Shown: positions 1 to 9,507, numbered from the stretch's first letter. The stretch is 64,000 nucleotides of DNA from JAVJSD01 sp040219575 (GCA_040219575.1 JAVJSD010000145.1:1-64000), one strand, 5' to 3'. Numbers and translations: made by a program. The notes: generated by a model from the letters alone, not told the origin.

Positions 1-374
1 GCTAACACCGCCTGCGGCGGAGAAGGCGATAAGGCGATAAACCGTCTTCGATGCGGCCCGATTCACGCGGCCGTCGCCTGATTCGCCCAGCGACGATATC
101 TCCAGGACAGGACCGAACGAGTCACTGAAACTAGCCCACTACCCGGCGGCTGCATCGGCGTCGCCTGGCAGGCTGGAAGCCTGCCCTACAATTAGGGTGC
201 TGGCATGGCGGCGCCAGCATGGGGCGAGCTTGACGCATCTTGCCGTAGGGAATACAAACCGCCTCGCTCGACGGAGTCGAGCCCGCCGGGGCAAATTTCG
301 ACCGGCTCGCCGCCTCGTCACCAAGCCGCCGTCGGCAGAGCGAGACGTCGCCCGTAAGACAAGGAAGTCGCTCC
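1..374. other. intergenic, no gene recognised
   Basis: No convincing coding region is seen here. The short open frames on both strands are arginine-rich and show no family resemblance. It holds one dispersed palindromic element (listed separately) and the upstream region of the glycan locus. No clear -10 or -35 pair could be assigned. Confidence 0.6.
167..189. repeat. short dispersed palindrome, family A
   Basis: The arms ggcaggc and gcctgcc enclose a short loop and are followed by ctac. A near-identical copy lies at 11700-11722. Both copies are intergenic. This looks like a small dispersed hairpin element; its function is unknown. Confidence 0.6.
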
Positions 375-1223
375 ATGACCGTGATCTCGGAAGTTCGCAA
401 ATTGTTTGGCCGCGGCCGACGCGGCGCCCGCGCGGCCCGACGACCGGTGGTCGTCGATGACGGCCGCCTGCTGCAACTGCGCGGCGAAGTGTGGGAGCGG
501 GGCTGGGGCGAGGTCGTCACGTTCGACGGACTCACGGTCCGCGTCACCGACGGCCCCAACTTCTACATGCAATACAAGGACGAGTTCGTGCAGGGCGTCT
601 ACCATTTCGACGCCACTCGCCGCAACCCGCGGATTCTCGACGGCGGAGCCAATATCGGGATGTCGGCCCTCTGCTGGAAACGCACGTACCCGGCCGCCGA
701 GATCGTCTCCTTCGAGCCCGATCCGGCCGTCTTCACGCTACTGCAGGAGAACCTCGCGGCCAACGGGCTGACCGGCGTGGAACTGGTCAACGCGGGGCTT
801 GGTCCGCGGGCAGGGCGATTCGCCTTCAACCCCGATCAGAGCGCCGGCGGGCAGATCGAACTCGTCGAGAGCGCCGAGGGAGTGCGGGTCGAGAAGCTAT
901 CGGACTATTTGCACGAGCGCGTCGACCTGCTGAAGCTCAACATCGAAGGTCTGGAACTCGACGTCTTGCGCGAGGCGGCCGACGCTGGCCGCCTGCGCAA
1001 CATCGACGAGATCGTGCTGGAATATCACGGCTGGCCCGGTCAACCGCAACGCCTGGGCGAATTGTTGGTGCTGCTCGAGCGAGAAGGTTTCCGCTACCTG
1101 CTGCACGACTTCGACGCCGAAACCTGCGCCGCCACCAAACCCCCGTTCCATCTTCAACGCGGAACGACCTGGTTCTGCCTGGTGTACGCCAAGCGCGACG
1201 ACCTCGTGCGAAAGGATCGCTGA
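375..1223 (+). CDS. FkbM family methyltransferase
   Basis: A predicted SAM-dependent methyltransferase of 282 residues that probably O-methylates a sugar of a surface glycan. The SAM-binding loop DGGANIG is at residues 89-95 and the acidic FEPD strand at 113-116. The FkbM signature appears as LKLNIEG near 186-192, where most family members have IKIDVEG, so the usual Asp is Asn here. It is the first gene of a tightly packed glycan locus, and its stop overlaps the next start (TGATG). The ATG fits the family length after a short basic N-terminus. The family call is strong; the methyl acceptor is inferred only from the neighbours. Confidence 0.88.
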   Translation: MTVISEVRKLFGRGRRGARAARRPVVVDDGRLLQLRGEVWERGWGEVVTFDGLTVRVTDGPNFYMQYKDEFVQGVYHFDATRRNPRILDGGANIGMSALCWKRTYPAAEIVSFEPDPAVFTLLQENLAANGLTGVELVNAGLGPRAGRFAFNPDQSAGGQIELVESAEGVRVEKLSDYLHERVDLLKLNIEGLELDVLREAADAGRLRNIDEIVLEYHGWPGQPQRLGELLVLLEREGFRYLLHDFDAETCAATKPPFHLQRGTTWFCLVYAKRDDLVRKDR

Positions 1224-1942
1224 TGTTGGCGATGGGCGTGAGTATGTTGAAACGACTATGGCCGCGGCGCCGCCGACCGCGCGAGGTGGTCGATCCCGCG
1301 CGTCTGTTGGAGCGGGCCGAGCCGGTCAGCCGCCAGTTCGGATTCGATCGCGGACAGCCGATCGACCGGTACTACATCGAGGCGTTCTTGCATCAGCACC
1401 GCTCGGATGTCGCTGGGCGCGTGCTGGAGATCGGCGCTCCCACCTACACGCGGCTGCTTGGCGGACGCGGCGTGCAGTCGGAAGTGCTGCATGCCGTCGA
1501 GGGCAATCGCGACGCCACGCTGGTCGGTGATTTGGCCAGCGGCGAGGGCATTCCGGCCGACTTCGCCGACTGCTTCATTCTCACCCAGACGCTGCCCTTC
1601 ATCGCCGACTGCCGCGCGGCCCTTGCGAGCGTGCATCGCACCTTGCGGCCCGGCGGCGTGGTGCTGGCGACCGTGCCGGGCATCAGCCAGATCAGCCGCT
1701 ACGACATGGATCGCTGGGGCGACTACTGGCGATTCACCACGCGCAGCGCCGAGATGTTGTTCGGCGAAGTTTTCGGCGCGGAGAACGTGGAGGTCGTCAG
1801 CTACGGCAACGTGCTTGCCGCCGCGGCGTTCCTGTACGGCCTGGCCAGCGATGAATTGCCAAGAGAACGACTCGATTCGCGCGACGGAGACTATCAACTT
1901 CTGATCGGCGTGCGGGCGGTCAAACCGGGAGGCGGGGCGTGA
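1223..1942 (+). CDS. class I SAM-dependent methyltransferase-like protein
   Basis: A 239-residue protein that looks like a class I methyltransferase. It has a Rossmann-type strand VLEIGAP near residues 67-73 and a late segment LRPGGVVLATVPG typical of methyltransferase motif III. A WGDYWRFT stretch follows, as seen in methyltransferases of polysaccharide clusters. The glycine loop is degenerate (EIGAPTYT rather than E-x-G-x-G-x-G). The start overlaps the stop of the FkbM gene and the stop overlaps the deacetylase start, so the three are probably translationally coupled. A role in modifying the glycan made by this locus is inferred from context. An ATG three codons downstream is an alternative start. 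Confidence 0.75.
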   Translation: MLAMGVSMLKRLWPRRRRPREVVDPARLLERAEPVSRQFGFDRGQPIDRYYIEAFLHQHRSDVAGRVLEIGAPTYTRLLGGRGVQSEVLHAVEGNRDATLVGDLASGEGIPADFADCFILTQTLPFIADCRAALASVHRTLRPGGVVLATVPGISQISRYDMDRWGDYWRFTTRSAEMLFGEVFGAENVEVVSYGNVLAAAAFLYGLASDELPRERLDSRDGDYQLLIGVRAVKPGGGA

Positions 1943-3012
1943 AGCGAAGGGCCGGCAAACTCTGGAAACGCATCTCGCCCTGGTTCGGCCTGGGCGGCTT
2001 TCGCGGACCGGCGATTCTGCTTTATCACCGAGTGATCGAACTGGAGTCGGACCCGCAATTGTTGGCCGTTCATCCTTACCGCTTCGATCAGCATCTCGAT
2101 GTGCTGCGGCGTGTCGCCCAGCCCCTGCCGCTTATTCAATTCGCCGAACGCGCCGTCGCCGGCACGTTGCCCGAGCGGGCCGTGTGCGTCACCTTCGACG
2201 ACGGCTATGCCGACAATCTATTGCACGCCCGGCCGCGGCTCGAGCGCCACGACGTTCCCGCCACGGTGTTCGTCGCCTCGGGACAACTCGATTCGCCGCG
2301 CGAATTCTGGTGGGACGAGATCGAGCGCCTGTTGCTGACCGCCGGCAATCTTCCCGAGGAGTTGTCGCTCGAAATCGCCGGCGAGCGGCGAACCTGGCGA
2401 CTGGGCGATTCGGCCGAGTACACGCCGCGCGATCAACAACGCTGGCGCCGCTGGGACGTGCTGCACACCAGCGACCCGACGCCGCGACATGCGGTGTATC
2501 GGCAGCTTTCGGTCCTGCTGCGCACGCTGACGCACGAGTCGCAGCAGCACGCGCTTGACCAGTTGCGCCGCACCGCGGGCGTTTCCGCGGAAGGACGCGG
2601 GACGCATCGGGCGATGAGCTCCCAACAGGCACGCGAACTGGCCGACGGCGACGTCGTGGAAGTGGCGGCCCATACGGTCACGCACCCGGTGTTGTCGAAA
2701 CTCGACGTCGCGCGGCAGCACGCCGAGATCGTCGACAGCCGCCGCAAACTGGAAGAGGTGCTGGGACTTCCCGTTCACGGCTTCTCTTACCCATTCGGCA
2801 CCGAACAGGATTTCAGCGACGAGACCGCGCGGATCGTGCGGGCGGCGGGATTCCGCTACGCCTGCGCCAACGTGGAAGGGAACGTAAGGCCGCGCGGCGA
2901 CCGATTCCGTCTGCCGCGTTTTCTGGTTCGAGACTGGGACGGCGCAACCTTCACCCGCAAACTCGAGGAGTGGATCGGTGTCCGCAAACCGACTGCACGT
3001 CGTGCAGGTTAA
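1939..3012 (+). CDS. polysaccharide deacetylase (NodB/CE4 family)
   Basis: A predicted metal-dependent deacetylase of N- or O-acetylated polysaccharide, 357 residues. The NodB motif TFDDGYADN supplies Asp87/Asp88. The second motif H-T-V-T-H supplies His245 and His249, giving the usual Asp-His-His metal site. FSYPFGT further on matches the family's arginine/substrate segment region. It begins with GTG in a GTGA overlap with the preceding methyltransferase, and its 3' end overlaps the next glycosyltransferase by 35 bases. No signal peptide is seen, so it may act on lipid-linked or cytoplasmic intermediates, as in many glycan clusters. Confidence 0.88.
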   Translation: MKRRAGKLWKRISPWFGLGGFRGPAILLYHRVIELESDPQLLAVHPYRFDQHLDVLRRVAQPLPLIQFAERAVAGTLPERAVCVTFDDGYADNLLHARPRLERHDVPATVFVASGQLDSPREFWWDEIERLLLTAGNLPEELSLEIAGERRTWRLGDSAEYTPRDQQRWRRWDVLHTSDPTPRHAVYRQLSVLLRTLTHESQQHALDQLRRTAGVSAEGRGTHRAMSSQQARELADGDVVEVAAHTVTHPVLSKLDVARQHAEIVDSRRKLEEVLGLPVHGFSYPFGTEQDFSDETARIVRAAGFRYACANVEGNVRPRGDRFRLPRFLVRDWDGATFTRKLEEWIGVRKPTARRAG

Positions 3013-4450
3013 CACGCAAGACGTCGGCGGAGGCGCGGAAGCCATCGCCCGCGGACTCCACGAGGCCGTCCGCGCGCGGGGCCATCAGTCGCATTTCGCG
3101 GTGGGACGCCGCTACGGCGACGATGCCGACACGCTGCAGATTCCCAACGGCGACGAACTCAAGTCGCGACGCCGCCTGGCCGCCTGGCTGGCCGGTCGGT
3201 ACCCGCCTCCCGACTCGACGATGTCGAACACCAGCTTCGCCATGGCGCGGCTCACGCATCTGGCCCGTTGGCTGACGTGGCCGGCTCGTGACGGCGTGCG
3301 CCGCGCCCGCCGCGCGATCGCCCGGCTGCGAGGCCACGAAGACTTCCACTTTCCCGGCACGCGGCGACTGGCGCAGCTCGCCGGCCGTACACCCGACGTC
3401 GTGCATTGCCACAACCTCCACGGCAATTACTTCGACCTCCGCGTGCTGCCGGTGCTCTCGCAACACATGCCGGTGGTGCTCACACTGCACGACGCCTGGA
3501 TGTTCAGCGGGCACTGCGCGCACAGCATCGGCTGCGACCGCTGGCTTACCGGCTGCGGCGGCTGTCCCGATCTGACGATCTATCCGCCGGTCAAACGCGA
3601 CGCCACCGAGTTCAACTGGCGGCGGAAGCAGGACATCTTCGCGCGCTGCCGGTTGTATTTGGCCACGCCGTCGAAGTGGTTGATGCAGCGGGCCGAGAAG
3701 TCGATCCTGTGGCCGGGCGTCGCCGCCTCGCGGGTGATTCCCAACGGCGTCGACCAATCGCTGTTTCGACCGGGCGATCGCTATCAAGCAAGGTGGCGGC
3801 TCGGTTTGCCGTCGGACGCCGATATTCTGCTGTTCGCGGCCAACGGCATCCGCCAGAGCAGTTTCAAGGACTTCGCCGCCCTCCGCGGGGCGTTGGAGTT
3901 GTTGGGGCGCGAGCCACGCCAGCGTCCCTTGATTCTGCTCGCCGTGGGAGAACGCGCGGCGCCGCAGCGTCTGGGTTCGGCCGAGTTGCGGTTCGTGGCC
4001 CCGATCCGCAGCGCCCCGTTGATGTCGGAATACTATCGGGCGGCCGACCTGTACCTGCACGCCGCCCGCGCCGACACGTTTCCCACCACCGTGATCGAAT
4101 CGCTCTCGTGCGGCACGCCGGTGGTGGCGACGGCCGTGGGCGGCATCCCCGAGCAGGTATCGAGCTTGGCGGTGTTTCCGCTGGCGCAGTGCAAGCAGCT
4201 GGCAGCTAGCGGGGTACGGTTCGCCCCATCGGACTGCGCGACCGGCGTGCTGACGCCGCCTGGCGACTCCGAGGCCCTGGCGGAAGCGACGGGGCGGTTG
4301 CTCGACGACGCCGGTTTGCGTGCGAAGCTGGGTGAGAACGCGGTGCGCGACGCCCGGCGACGGTTCTCGCTGGAGCTTCACCTCGACGCCTATCTTGCCT
4401 GGTACCGCGAACTCGCCGGTCATGCTCTCGCCTTGCATCGAGCCGCGTAG
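2978..4450 (+). CDS. GT4-type glycosyltransferase
   Basis: A predicted retaining GT-B glycosyltransferase of 490 residues. The N-terminal Rossmann half carries the acceptor-side loop GGGAEAIARGL near residues 17-27. The C-terminal half has the donor-binding E-x7-E type segment starting ESLSCGTPVV near 374, followed by GGIPE. HLHG-like (CHNLHGNYFDLR) and LTLHDAWMFSGHC segments are typical of GT4 enzymes in exopolysaccharide clusters. The GTG start lies inside the deacetylase coding sequence, which points to coupling. The sugar donor cannot be read from sequence. Confidence 0.87.
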   Translation: MSANRLHVVQVNTQDVGGGAEAIARGLHEAVRARGHQSHFAVGRRYGDDADTLQIPNGDELKSRRRLAAWLAGRYPPPDSTMSNTSFAMARLTHLARWLTWPARDGVRRARRAIARLRGHEDFHFPGTRRLAQLAGRTPDVVHCHNLHGNYFDLRVLPVLSQHMPVVLTLHDAWMFSGHCAHSIGCDRWLTGCGGCPDLTIYPPVKRDATEFNWRRKQDIFARCRLYLATPSKWLMQRAEKSILWPGVAASRVIPNGVDQSLFRPGDRYQARWRLGLPSDADILLFAANGIRQSSFKDFAALRGALELLGREPRQRPLILLAVGERAAPQRLGSAELRFVAPIRSAPLMSEYYRAADLYLHAARADTFPTTVIESLSCGTPVVATAVGGIPEQVSSLAVFPLAQCKQLAASGVRFAPSDCATGVLTPPGDSEALAEATGRLLDDAGLRAKLGENAVRDARRRFSLELHLDAYLAWYRELAGHALALHRAA

Positions 4451-4626
4451 GCCGTCGTACAAGGTGCAAGGTGATCCGGCTCAAGTTCACGTTGACGCGT
4501 CGGGGGCATGTGGATAAAGTCGCCGCTCCGCCGAAGGGCCGGTTTTCAGCCTGCCATCCTTGCCTGGATTGAACCACGCCCACGGCGATCGATGACTGCG
4601 TGCGGGAATCATTCGCGGCGAAACGC

Positions 4627-6471
4627 ATGGCCAAGTTTGTTCTGATCGATCATTCGCTGGGAGGCATCGGCGGTCATCACTATGACTACGCCGTCCACGT
4701 GCTGCGCGCCGCGGAGGCCTTGGGCTTCAAACCGGTGCTGGCGGCGAATCGTCGCTTCCGACGCGGACACGATCTGCCGCCGCAATGCCGCTGCTATTCC
4801 CTGTTTCGCTACCACACCTACAGCAAGTACACGATTTTCGCAGGCGGGCAGCGGAGGTTGATCGATCCCCAGGGGGAATCCCCGTCGGAGGACGTCCGCC
4901 ACGGCAAACTCGCCCACCTGGTGCAGCGTGCGTGGCATTGGATCGACGACCAGCGGCACCGTCACGGCCCGAAACGACGCATCGACGACATCATCGCCGG
5001 CTGCGGACGCCTGTTCCGCGAGACGCCGCTGGAGTCGGGCGACCAGGTGTTCGTGCCGACGCTTTCGGAGTTGGATCTACTGGCCTTGTCGGAGTACTGG
5101 AAGACCGACTCCCGCACGCGGCTGGCCGACTGGCATCTGCAATTCCACTTCAACATCTTCGACGGCCGCGAGCCCGACTACGTGGCTCAGTTCCACCGGT
5201 TGGAAGAGTTGAAGCTGCACCTCGAGCGCACGCTACGCGGCGTGCCGCATCACCGACTGCACTTTTACAACACGACCGAACAGCTCTCGGCCCAATACAA
5301 CCTGACGGGCGTGGCCGACTTCCAGCCGTTGCCGTATCCCGTCAACAGCGACCTGTTCAGCCACGGCGTGGGGCGGGCCGAAGATGGGCCGTTGCGCATC
5401 ACGTGCGCGGGAGGAGGCCGGGCCGAGAAGGGACTCGACGAGTTGTCGGGAATCGTCCGCGGACTGTGGGACGATCTGTTGTCCGAGGGCCGTGTGCAGA
5501 TTCTCGTGCAGTCGAAGTCTTGCCGGTTGTCGTCGCGTCCCCGTTTCATGCTGCCGGTGCCGCCCGACGCCGAGACCGATCGCTGCGTCGCGCGTCCCGA
5601 CGTGACGCACCGGCAGGCGATCGTGTACGTCAAGCATCCGCTGGAGATCGAGGACTACGCGTCGCTCATTCGCCGGGCCGACATCGGACTGTTCCTGTAC
5701 GACAGCGACCGCTACTACGTGCGCCGCGCCGGGATCATGGGAGAGTACCTCAGCGCGGGAGTGCCGGTGGTCGTTCCCGCCGGCTGTTGGTTGTCGGAAC
5801 AGATCGCCGAATCGATCCACCAACACCAACAGCGTCTGGCCGATCAGCTGCAGACCATCGCCCGCCTGCGAGGAAGCGACGTTTCGTGGCGTCGCGCCGA
5901 GGGAGACTGCCAGGGCGAGCGCCTGTCGTTCGGAAGCGACAGCGATCCCGCCACGGGGGAGATGGACGTGCCGCCCGGCGCCAGTGAACTGTTGGTGTCG
6001 TTCCGCCGCGTCGAGCCAAGCGGCGGTGGTACGTATGTTCGCCTGGCGGCCGAACTGCTTGACGACCACGACCAGGTGGTGGGCCGCGACTGGCACATCG
6101 TCGGCCGGCGCCAGAGCGGCGCCGCGGTCACGGCGCTATTGCGGCTCGCGGAGCAAGTGCGACGACTGCGGCTGCGCTGGAGCAACGCCTACCACGAATC
6201 GACGGTCGCCGTGGCCGACGTCGCCTTCGACTTCCTGTCGTCGGCGGTCCTGCCGGGGGCGAGTTGTCCGCTGGGCTCGGTAGGGCTGATCGCCGGCGAC
6301 GTGTCGCAAGTCCCCGACTTGATCCGCGACATGGAGCGGCACTACGAACACTACCGCTGCTCGGCGGAGGCGTTCGCCCGACAATGGAACAAGCAACACG
6401 ATCCTCGCCGGACGATCGAGACGCTGCTGTCCCGCGCCGCCGACCGCGTGGCCGCCCCCCGCGCCGCCTGA
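4627..6471 (+). CDS. glycosyltransferase with inserted beta-rich domain
   Basis: A 614-residue protein with a GT-B look. The N-terminus has LGGIGGHHYDYA. The C-terminal donor-site region has a YVRRAGIMGEYLSAGVPVVVP segment near residues 360-385. Unusually, about 140 residues (roughly 405-545) that look like a beta-sandwich carbohydrate-binding domain are placed between this region and the final helix (SQVPDLIRDMERHY). I chose the ATG that gives the typical N-terminal strand MAKFVLIDHS; a GTG nine codons upstream is also open. It lies 176 bases after the previous glycosyltransferase and before the fucose synthase, so it belongs to the glycan locus. The donor and acceptor are unknown. Confidence 0.75.
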   Translation: MAKFVLIDHSLGGIGGHHYDYAVHVLRAAEALGFKPVLAANRRFRRGHDLPPQCRCYSLFRYHTYSKYTIFAGGQRRLIDPQGESPSEDVRHGKLAHLVQRAWHWIDDQRHRHGPKRRIDDIIAGCGRLFRETPLESGDQVFVPTLSELDLLALSEYWKTDSRTRLADWHLQFHFNIFDGREPDYVAQFHRLEELKLHLERTLRGVPHHRLHFYNTTEQLSAQYNLTGVADFQPLPYPVNSDLFSHGVGRAEDGPLRITCAGGGRAEKGLDELSGIVRGLWDDLLSEGRVQILVQSKSCRLSSRPRFMLPVPPDAETDRCVARPDVTHRQAIVYVKHPLEIEDYASLIRRADIGLFLYDSDRYYVRRAGIMGEYLSAGVPVVVPAGCWLSEQIAESIHQHQQRLADQLQTIARLRGSDVSWRRAEGDCQGERLSFGSDSDPATGEMDVPPGASELLVSFRRVEPSGGGTYVRLAAELLDDHDQVVGRDWHIVGRRQSGAAVTALLRLAEQVRRLRLRWSNAYHESTVAVADVAFDFLSSAVLPGASCPLGSVGLIAGDVSQVPDLIRDMERHYEHYRCSAEAFARQWNKQHDPRRTIETLLSRAADRVAAPRAA

Positions 6472-6512
6472 CCATCCACGCACTCACCAACCCCACAGAC
6501 GACGTACCAACC

Positions 6513-7472
6513 ATGAGCCGACTCGCAGGGAAGCGAATCGTCGTAACCGGCGGGGCCGGATTCCTCGGCCGTGAAGTTTGCAAAGCGCTGCAAGCGTACC
6601 ACCCCGAGTCGGTCTTCGCCCCTCGCAGCGCCGCATACGACCTGCGCGATCGCGGGGCGATTCACCGTCTGCTGGACGACGCCAGACCGCACATCGTCGT
6701 GCATCTGGCGGCGGTCGTCGGAGGCATCGGCGCCAACCGGCTCAATCCCGGCCGCTACTTTTATGAAAACGCCATCATGGGCGTCGAGTTGATCGAGCAG
6801 GCTCGACGATTCGGCGTCGAAAAGATGGTCACCGCCGGCTCGATCTGCGCCTATCCCAAGTTCACGCCGGTGCCGTTTCGGGAAGAGGACCTGTGGAACG
6901 GCTACCCGGAAGAAACCAACGCCCCTTACGGGTTGGCCAAAAAAATGTTGTTGGTGCAGGCCCAGGCGTACCGCCAACAGTACGACTTCAACGCCGTGAC
7001 GCTGTTCCCCGTGAATCTTTACGGTCCGGGAGACAACTTCGATCTCGAGTCGAGCCATGTCATCCCGGCCCTGATTCGCAAGGTGGTCGAGGCGCAGGCG
7101 TCGGGAACGACAGAAATCGAGGTGTGGGGAACGGGCGCTGCTTCGCGAGAGTTCCTGTTCGTTCGCGACGCGGCCCGCGCCATCGCCCTGGCGGCGGAGC
7201 ACTACGATCAGTCGGAGCCGGTGAACGTCGGTTCGGGACGCGAGATCACCATCCGCGATCTGACCGCCTTGATCTGCCACTTGAGCGGATTCGCAGGCCG
7301 CGTACGGTGGGACGCGAGCAAGCCCGACGGCCAACCGCGCCGCTGTCTCGACACATCGCGTGCGGAGCGAGAATTCGGCTTCCGGGCCGAGACCGACTTC
7401 GAGGACGGATTGCGTGAGACCATCGCCTGGTACCGCGGCAGCGTGGCGGCGAAGCCCGCCCAAGCCGCCTGA
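6513..7472 (+). CDS. fcl: GDP-L-fucose synthase-like epimerase/reductase
   Basis: An extended short-chain dehydrogenase of 319 residues. The NAD(P) loop TGGAGFLG is at residues 12-19. The catalytic set of GDP-L-fucose synthase is visible: Ser110 and Cys112 in GSICAYPK, Tyr139 and Lys143 in YGLAK, and His182 in SSHVIPA after NLYGPGDNFD. Family members convert GDP-4-keto-6-deoxymannose to GDP-L-fucose in the cytoplasm. The partner GDP-mannose 4,6-dehydratase is not in this window. The upstream frame stays open, but the start at MSRLAGKRIVV gives the expected length. A related NAD-dependent epimerase specificity remains possible. Confidence 0.82.
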   Translation: MSRLAGKRIVVTGGAGFLGREVCKALQAYHPESVFAPRSAAYDLRDRGAIHRLLDDARPHIVVHLAAVVGGIGANRLNPGRYFYENAIMGVELIEQARRFGVEKMVTAGSICAYPKFTPVPFREEDLWNGYPEETNAPYGLAKKMLLVQAQAYRQQYDFNAVTLFPVNLYGPGDNFDLESSHVIPALIRKVVEAQASGTTEIEVWGTGAASREFLFVRDAARAIALAAEHYDQSEPVNVGSGREITIRDLTALICHLSGFAGRVRWDASKPDGQPRRCLDTSRAEREFGFRAETDFEDGLRETIAWYRGSVAAKPAQAA

Positions 7473-7506
7473 GACCAGGCCGAACCCAGAGAAGAGCAAA
7501 CTTGGA

Positions 7507-9507
7507 ATGAAGAATCTTGGCCGCGCACTGCGCTTGGCGCTTCGCTACCGCTTCACGCTGGCGGGCGCATTTGTCTGCTCGCTGATGGTGGCGGTGCTGT
7601 GGGGCGCCAACATCGGCACCGTGTACCCCTTCGTGGAAGTCGTGTTTCAGAACAAGTCGTTGCATGACTGGATCGACGGGAAGCTCGCCGAGTCGCAGGA
7701 GACCATCAACGACTTGAACCGCGAGGTCGCCGAGCACGAGCGTCAGCGGCAAGCCGCCGACTCTTCGGAGGAGAGGACCCGGCACGCCCTGGAGATCGAC
7801 CTGCTGCGCACGCGGATCGACGCCGAAAAGCATTCACTGGCGCTCAGCCGCCGGATGGAGCCCTACATTCGGGCCTACATGCCCGACAGCGCCTTCATGA
7901 CGCTGGTGCTGATCGTGGGATTCCTGCTCGTGGGAACCATCATGAAAGACGCCTTCCTGGTCGGCAACATGGTGCTGGTCGAGCGGATGGGCCAGGGCAC
8001 GACCTACGAACTGCGGCGGGCGTTGTTTCGTCGCACGCTGGAAATGGAGCTGAGCGCGTTCGGCAAGGACCGCACCACCGAACTGATGAGCCGCATCGGC
8101 GGCGACACGGGCTTGATCTCCAGCGCCGTCACCACCTTGTTCGGCCGTTCGATGCGCGAGCCGATGAAGATGCTGGCCTGTTTGATCGGCGCCGCCCTGA
8201 TCAGTTGGCGGCTGCTGCTGTTCTCGCTGGTGATTTGTCCGCTGGCGATGTTTCTGATGTACCGCCTGGCCAAGGCGATCAAACGCGCCAATCGTCGGGC
8301 CTTGGAGGACACGGCGGTGCTATTCAACCGCCTGTCGGAGACATTCACCGGCATCCAGGCCGTCAAAGCCTTTACGATGGAGCGATTCGAACGCAATCGA
8401 TTCCAAAGGACGGCCCGGCAACTGTACAACAAGATGCTGCGGATCACCGTCTACAACTCGCTGATCCGACTTAACAACGAACTGCTCGGCATCGGCGTGA
8501 TTTGCCTGTCGATCCTGGCGGGCGGCTACCTGGTGCTCAATCAGGAGACGCACCTGTTGGGCGTGCGCATCACCGATTCACCGCTCGGTTTGCCGGAGAT
8601 GATGCTGTTCTACGCGTTTCTGGTCGGCGTCAGCGACCCGGCTCGCAAGCTGTCGGAAGTATTCAACGCGATGCAGGGCGGCGCGGCGGCCGCCGATCGC
8701 ATCTTTCCCCTGCTCGACCGCCAACCGTCGATCGTCGACCCCGAGAATCCCCTGTCGATTCCCGACGACGCCCGTTGCGACATCACGTTCCACGACATCC
8801 GCTTCCATTACCTCGACGAGCTGCCCGTCTTGCGCGGTGTGAATCTGCAGGTCCGTTTCGGCGAAACGCTGGCCATCGTGGGCCCCAATGGGTGCGGCAA
8901 GAGCACGCTGGTGAACCTGGTCCCACGGTTTTACGATCCGGCTCACGGTCGGGTGCAGTTGGGAGGGGTCGACATCCGCCAACTGAAAGTTCGCGAACTG
9001 CGCGGCCGCATCGGCGTGGTCACGCAACAGACGCTGTTGTTCGACGACACGATCGCCAACAACATCCGCTACGGTTCGCCTCACGCCTCCGACGCCGAAG
9101 TCATCGCCGCCGCCAAGAAGGCGCACGCGCACGCCTTCATCATGTCCAAGGACGATGGCTACGACACGCTGGTCGGCGAACGCGGCCGCCTGCTCTCCGG
9201 CGGTCAACAGCAGCGGATCGCGCTGGCCCGCGCCATGCTGCGCGACCCGGCGATCTTGATCCTCGACGAGGCCACCAGTCAGATCGATCCCGAGAGCGAG
9301 CAACTGATTCACCGCGCGCTGGAGGAATTCACGCGCGGCCGCACCACGATCATGATCACCCACCGGCTCTCGACGCTCGATCTGGCCGACCGGATCGTGG
9401 TCATGGATGATGGCGAAATTCTCGACGTGGGAACGCACGACGAGTTGACATCGCGGTGCAATCTCTATCGGCGGCTGTACCGACTCGACCTGCGCGAAAG
9501 CGCCTGA
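7507..9507 (+). CDS. MsbA-like ABC exporter, fused TMD-NBD
   Basis: A 666-residue half-transporter that probably forms a homodimer exporting a lipid-linked glycan, lipid or oligosaccharide. It has six predicted membrane spans, then the nucleotide-binding domain. Walker A GPNGCGKST starts at residue 459, the signature LSGGQQQR is near 563 and Walker B ILILDEAT near 583, followed by the H-loop in MITHRLSTL. About 65 polar, heptad-like residues (roughly 45-110) between the first two spans would make a coiled-coil periplasmic insertion, longer than usual for MsbA. It closes the glycan locus and lies 34 bases after the fucose synthase gene. The substrate is inferred from context. Confidence 0.87.
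   Translation: MKNLGRALRLALRYRFTLAGAFVCSLMVAVLWGANIGTVYPFVEVVFQNKSLHDWIDGKLAESQETINDLNREVAEHERQRQAADSSEERTRHALEIDLLRTRIDAEKHSLALSRRMEPYIRAYMPDSAFMTLVLIVGFLLVGTIMKDAFLVGNMVLVERMGQGTTYELRRALFRRTLEMELSAFGKDRTTELMSRIGGDTGLISSAVTTLFGRSMREPMKMLACLIGAALISWRLLLFSLVICPLAMFLMYRLAKAIKRANRRALEDTAVLFNRLSETFTGIQAVKAFTMERFERNRFQRTARQLYNKMLRITVYNSLIRLNNELLGIGVICLSILAGGYLVLNQETHLLGVRITDSPLGLPEMMLFYAFLVGVSDPARKLSEVFNAMQGGAAAADRIFPLLDRQPSIVDPENPLSIPDDARCDITFHDIRFHYLDELPVLRGVNLQVRFGETLAIVGPNGCGKSTLVNLVPRFYDPAHGRVQLGGVDIRQLKVRELRGRIGVVTQQTLLFDDTIANNIRYGSPHASDAEVIAAAKKAHAHAFIMSKDDGYDTLVGERGRLLSGGQQQRIALARAMLRDPAILILDEATSQIDPESEQLIHRALEEFTRGRTTIMITHRLSTLDLADRIVVMDDGEILDVGTHDELTSRCNLYRRLYRLDLRESA

Noticed and set aside
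2951..4462. Long minus-strand frame of 503 residues antisense to the first glycosyltransferase
   Set aside because: Arg/Gly/Gln-rich composition and no family resemblance; the plus-strand frame has clear GT motifs.
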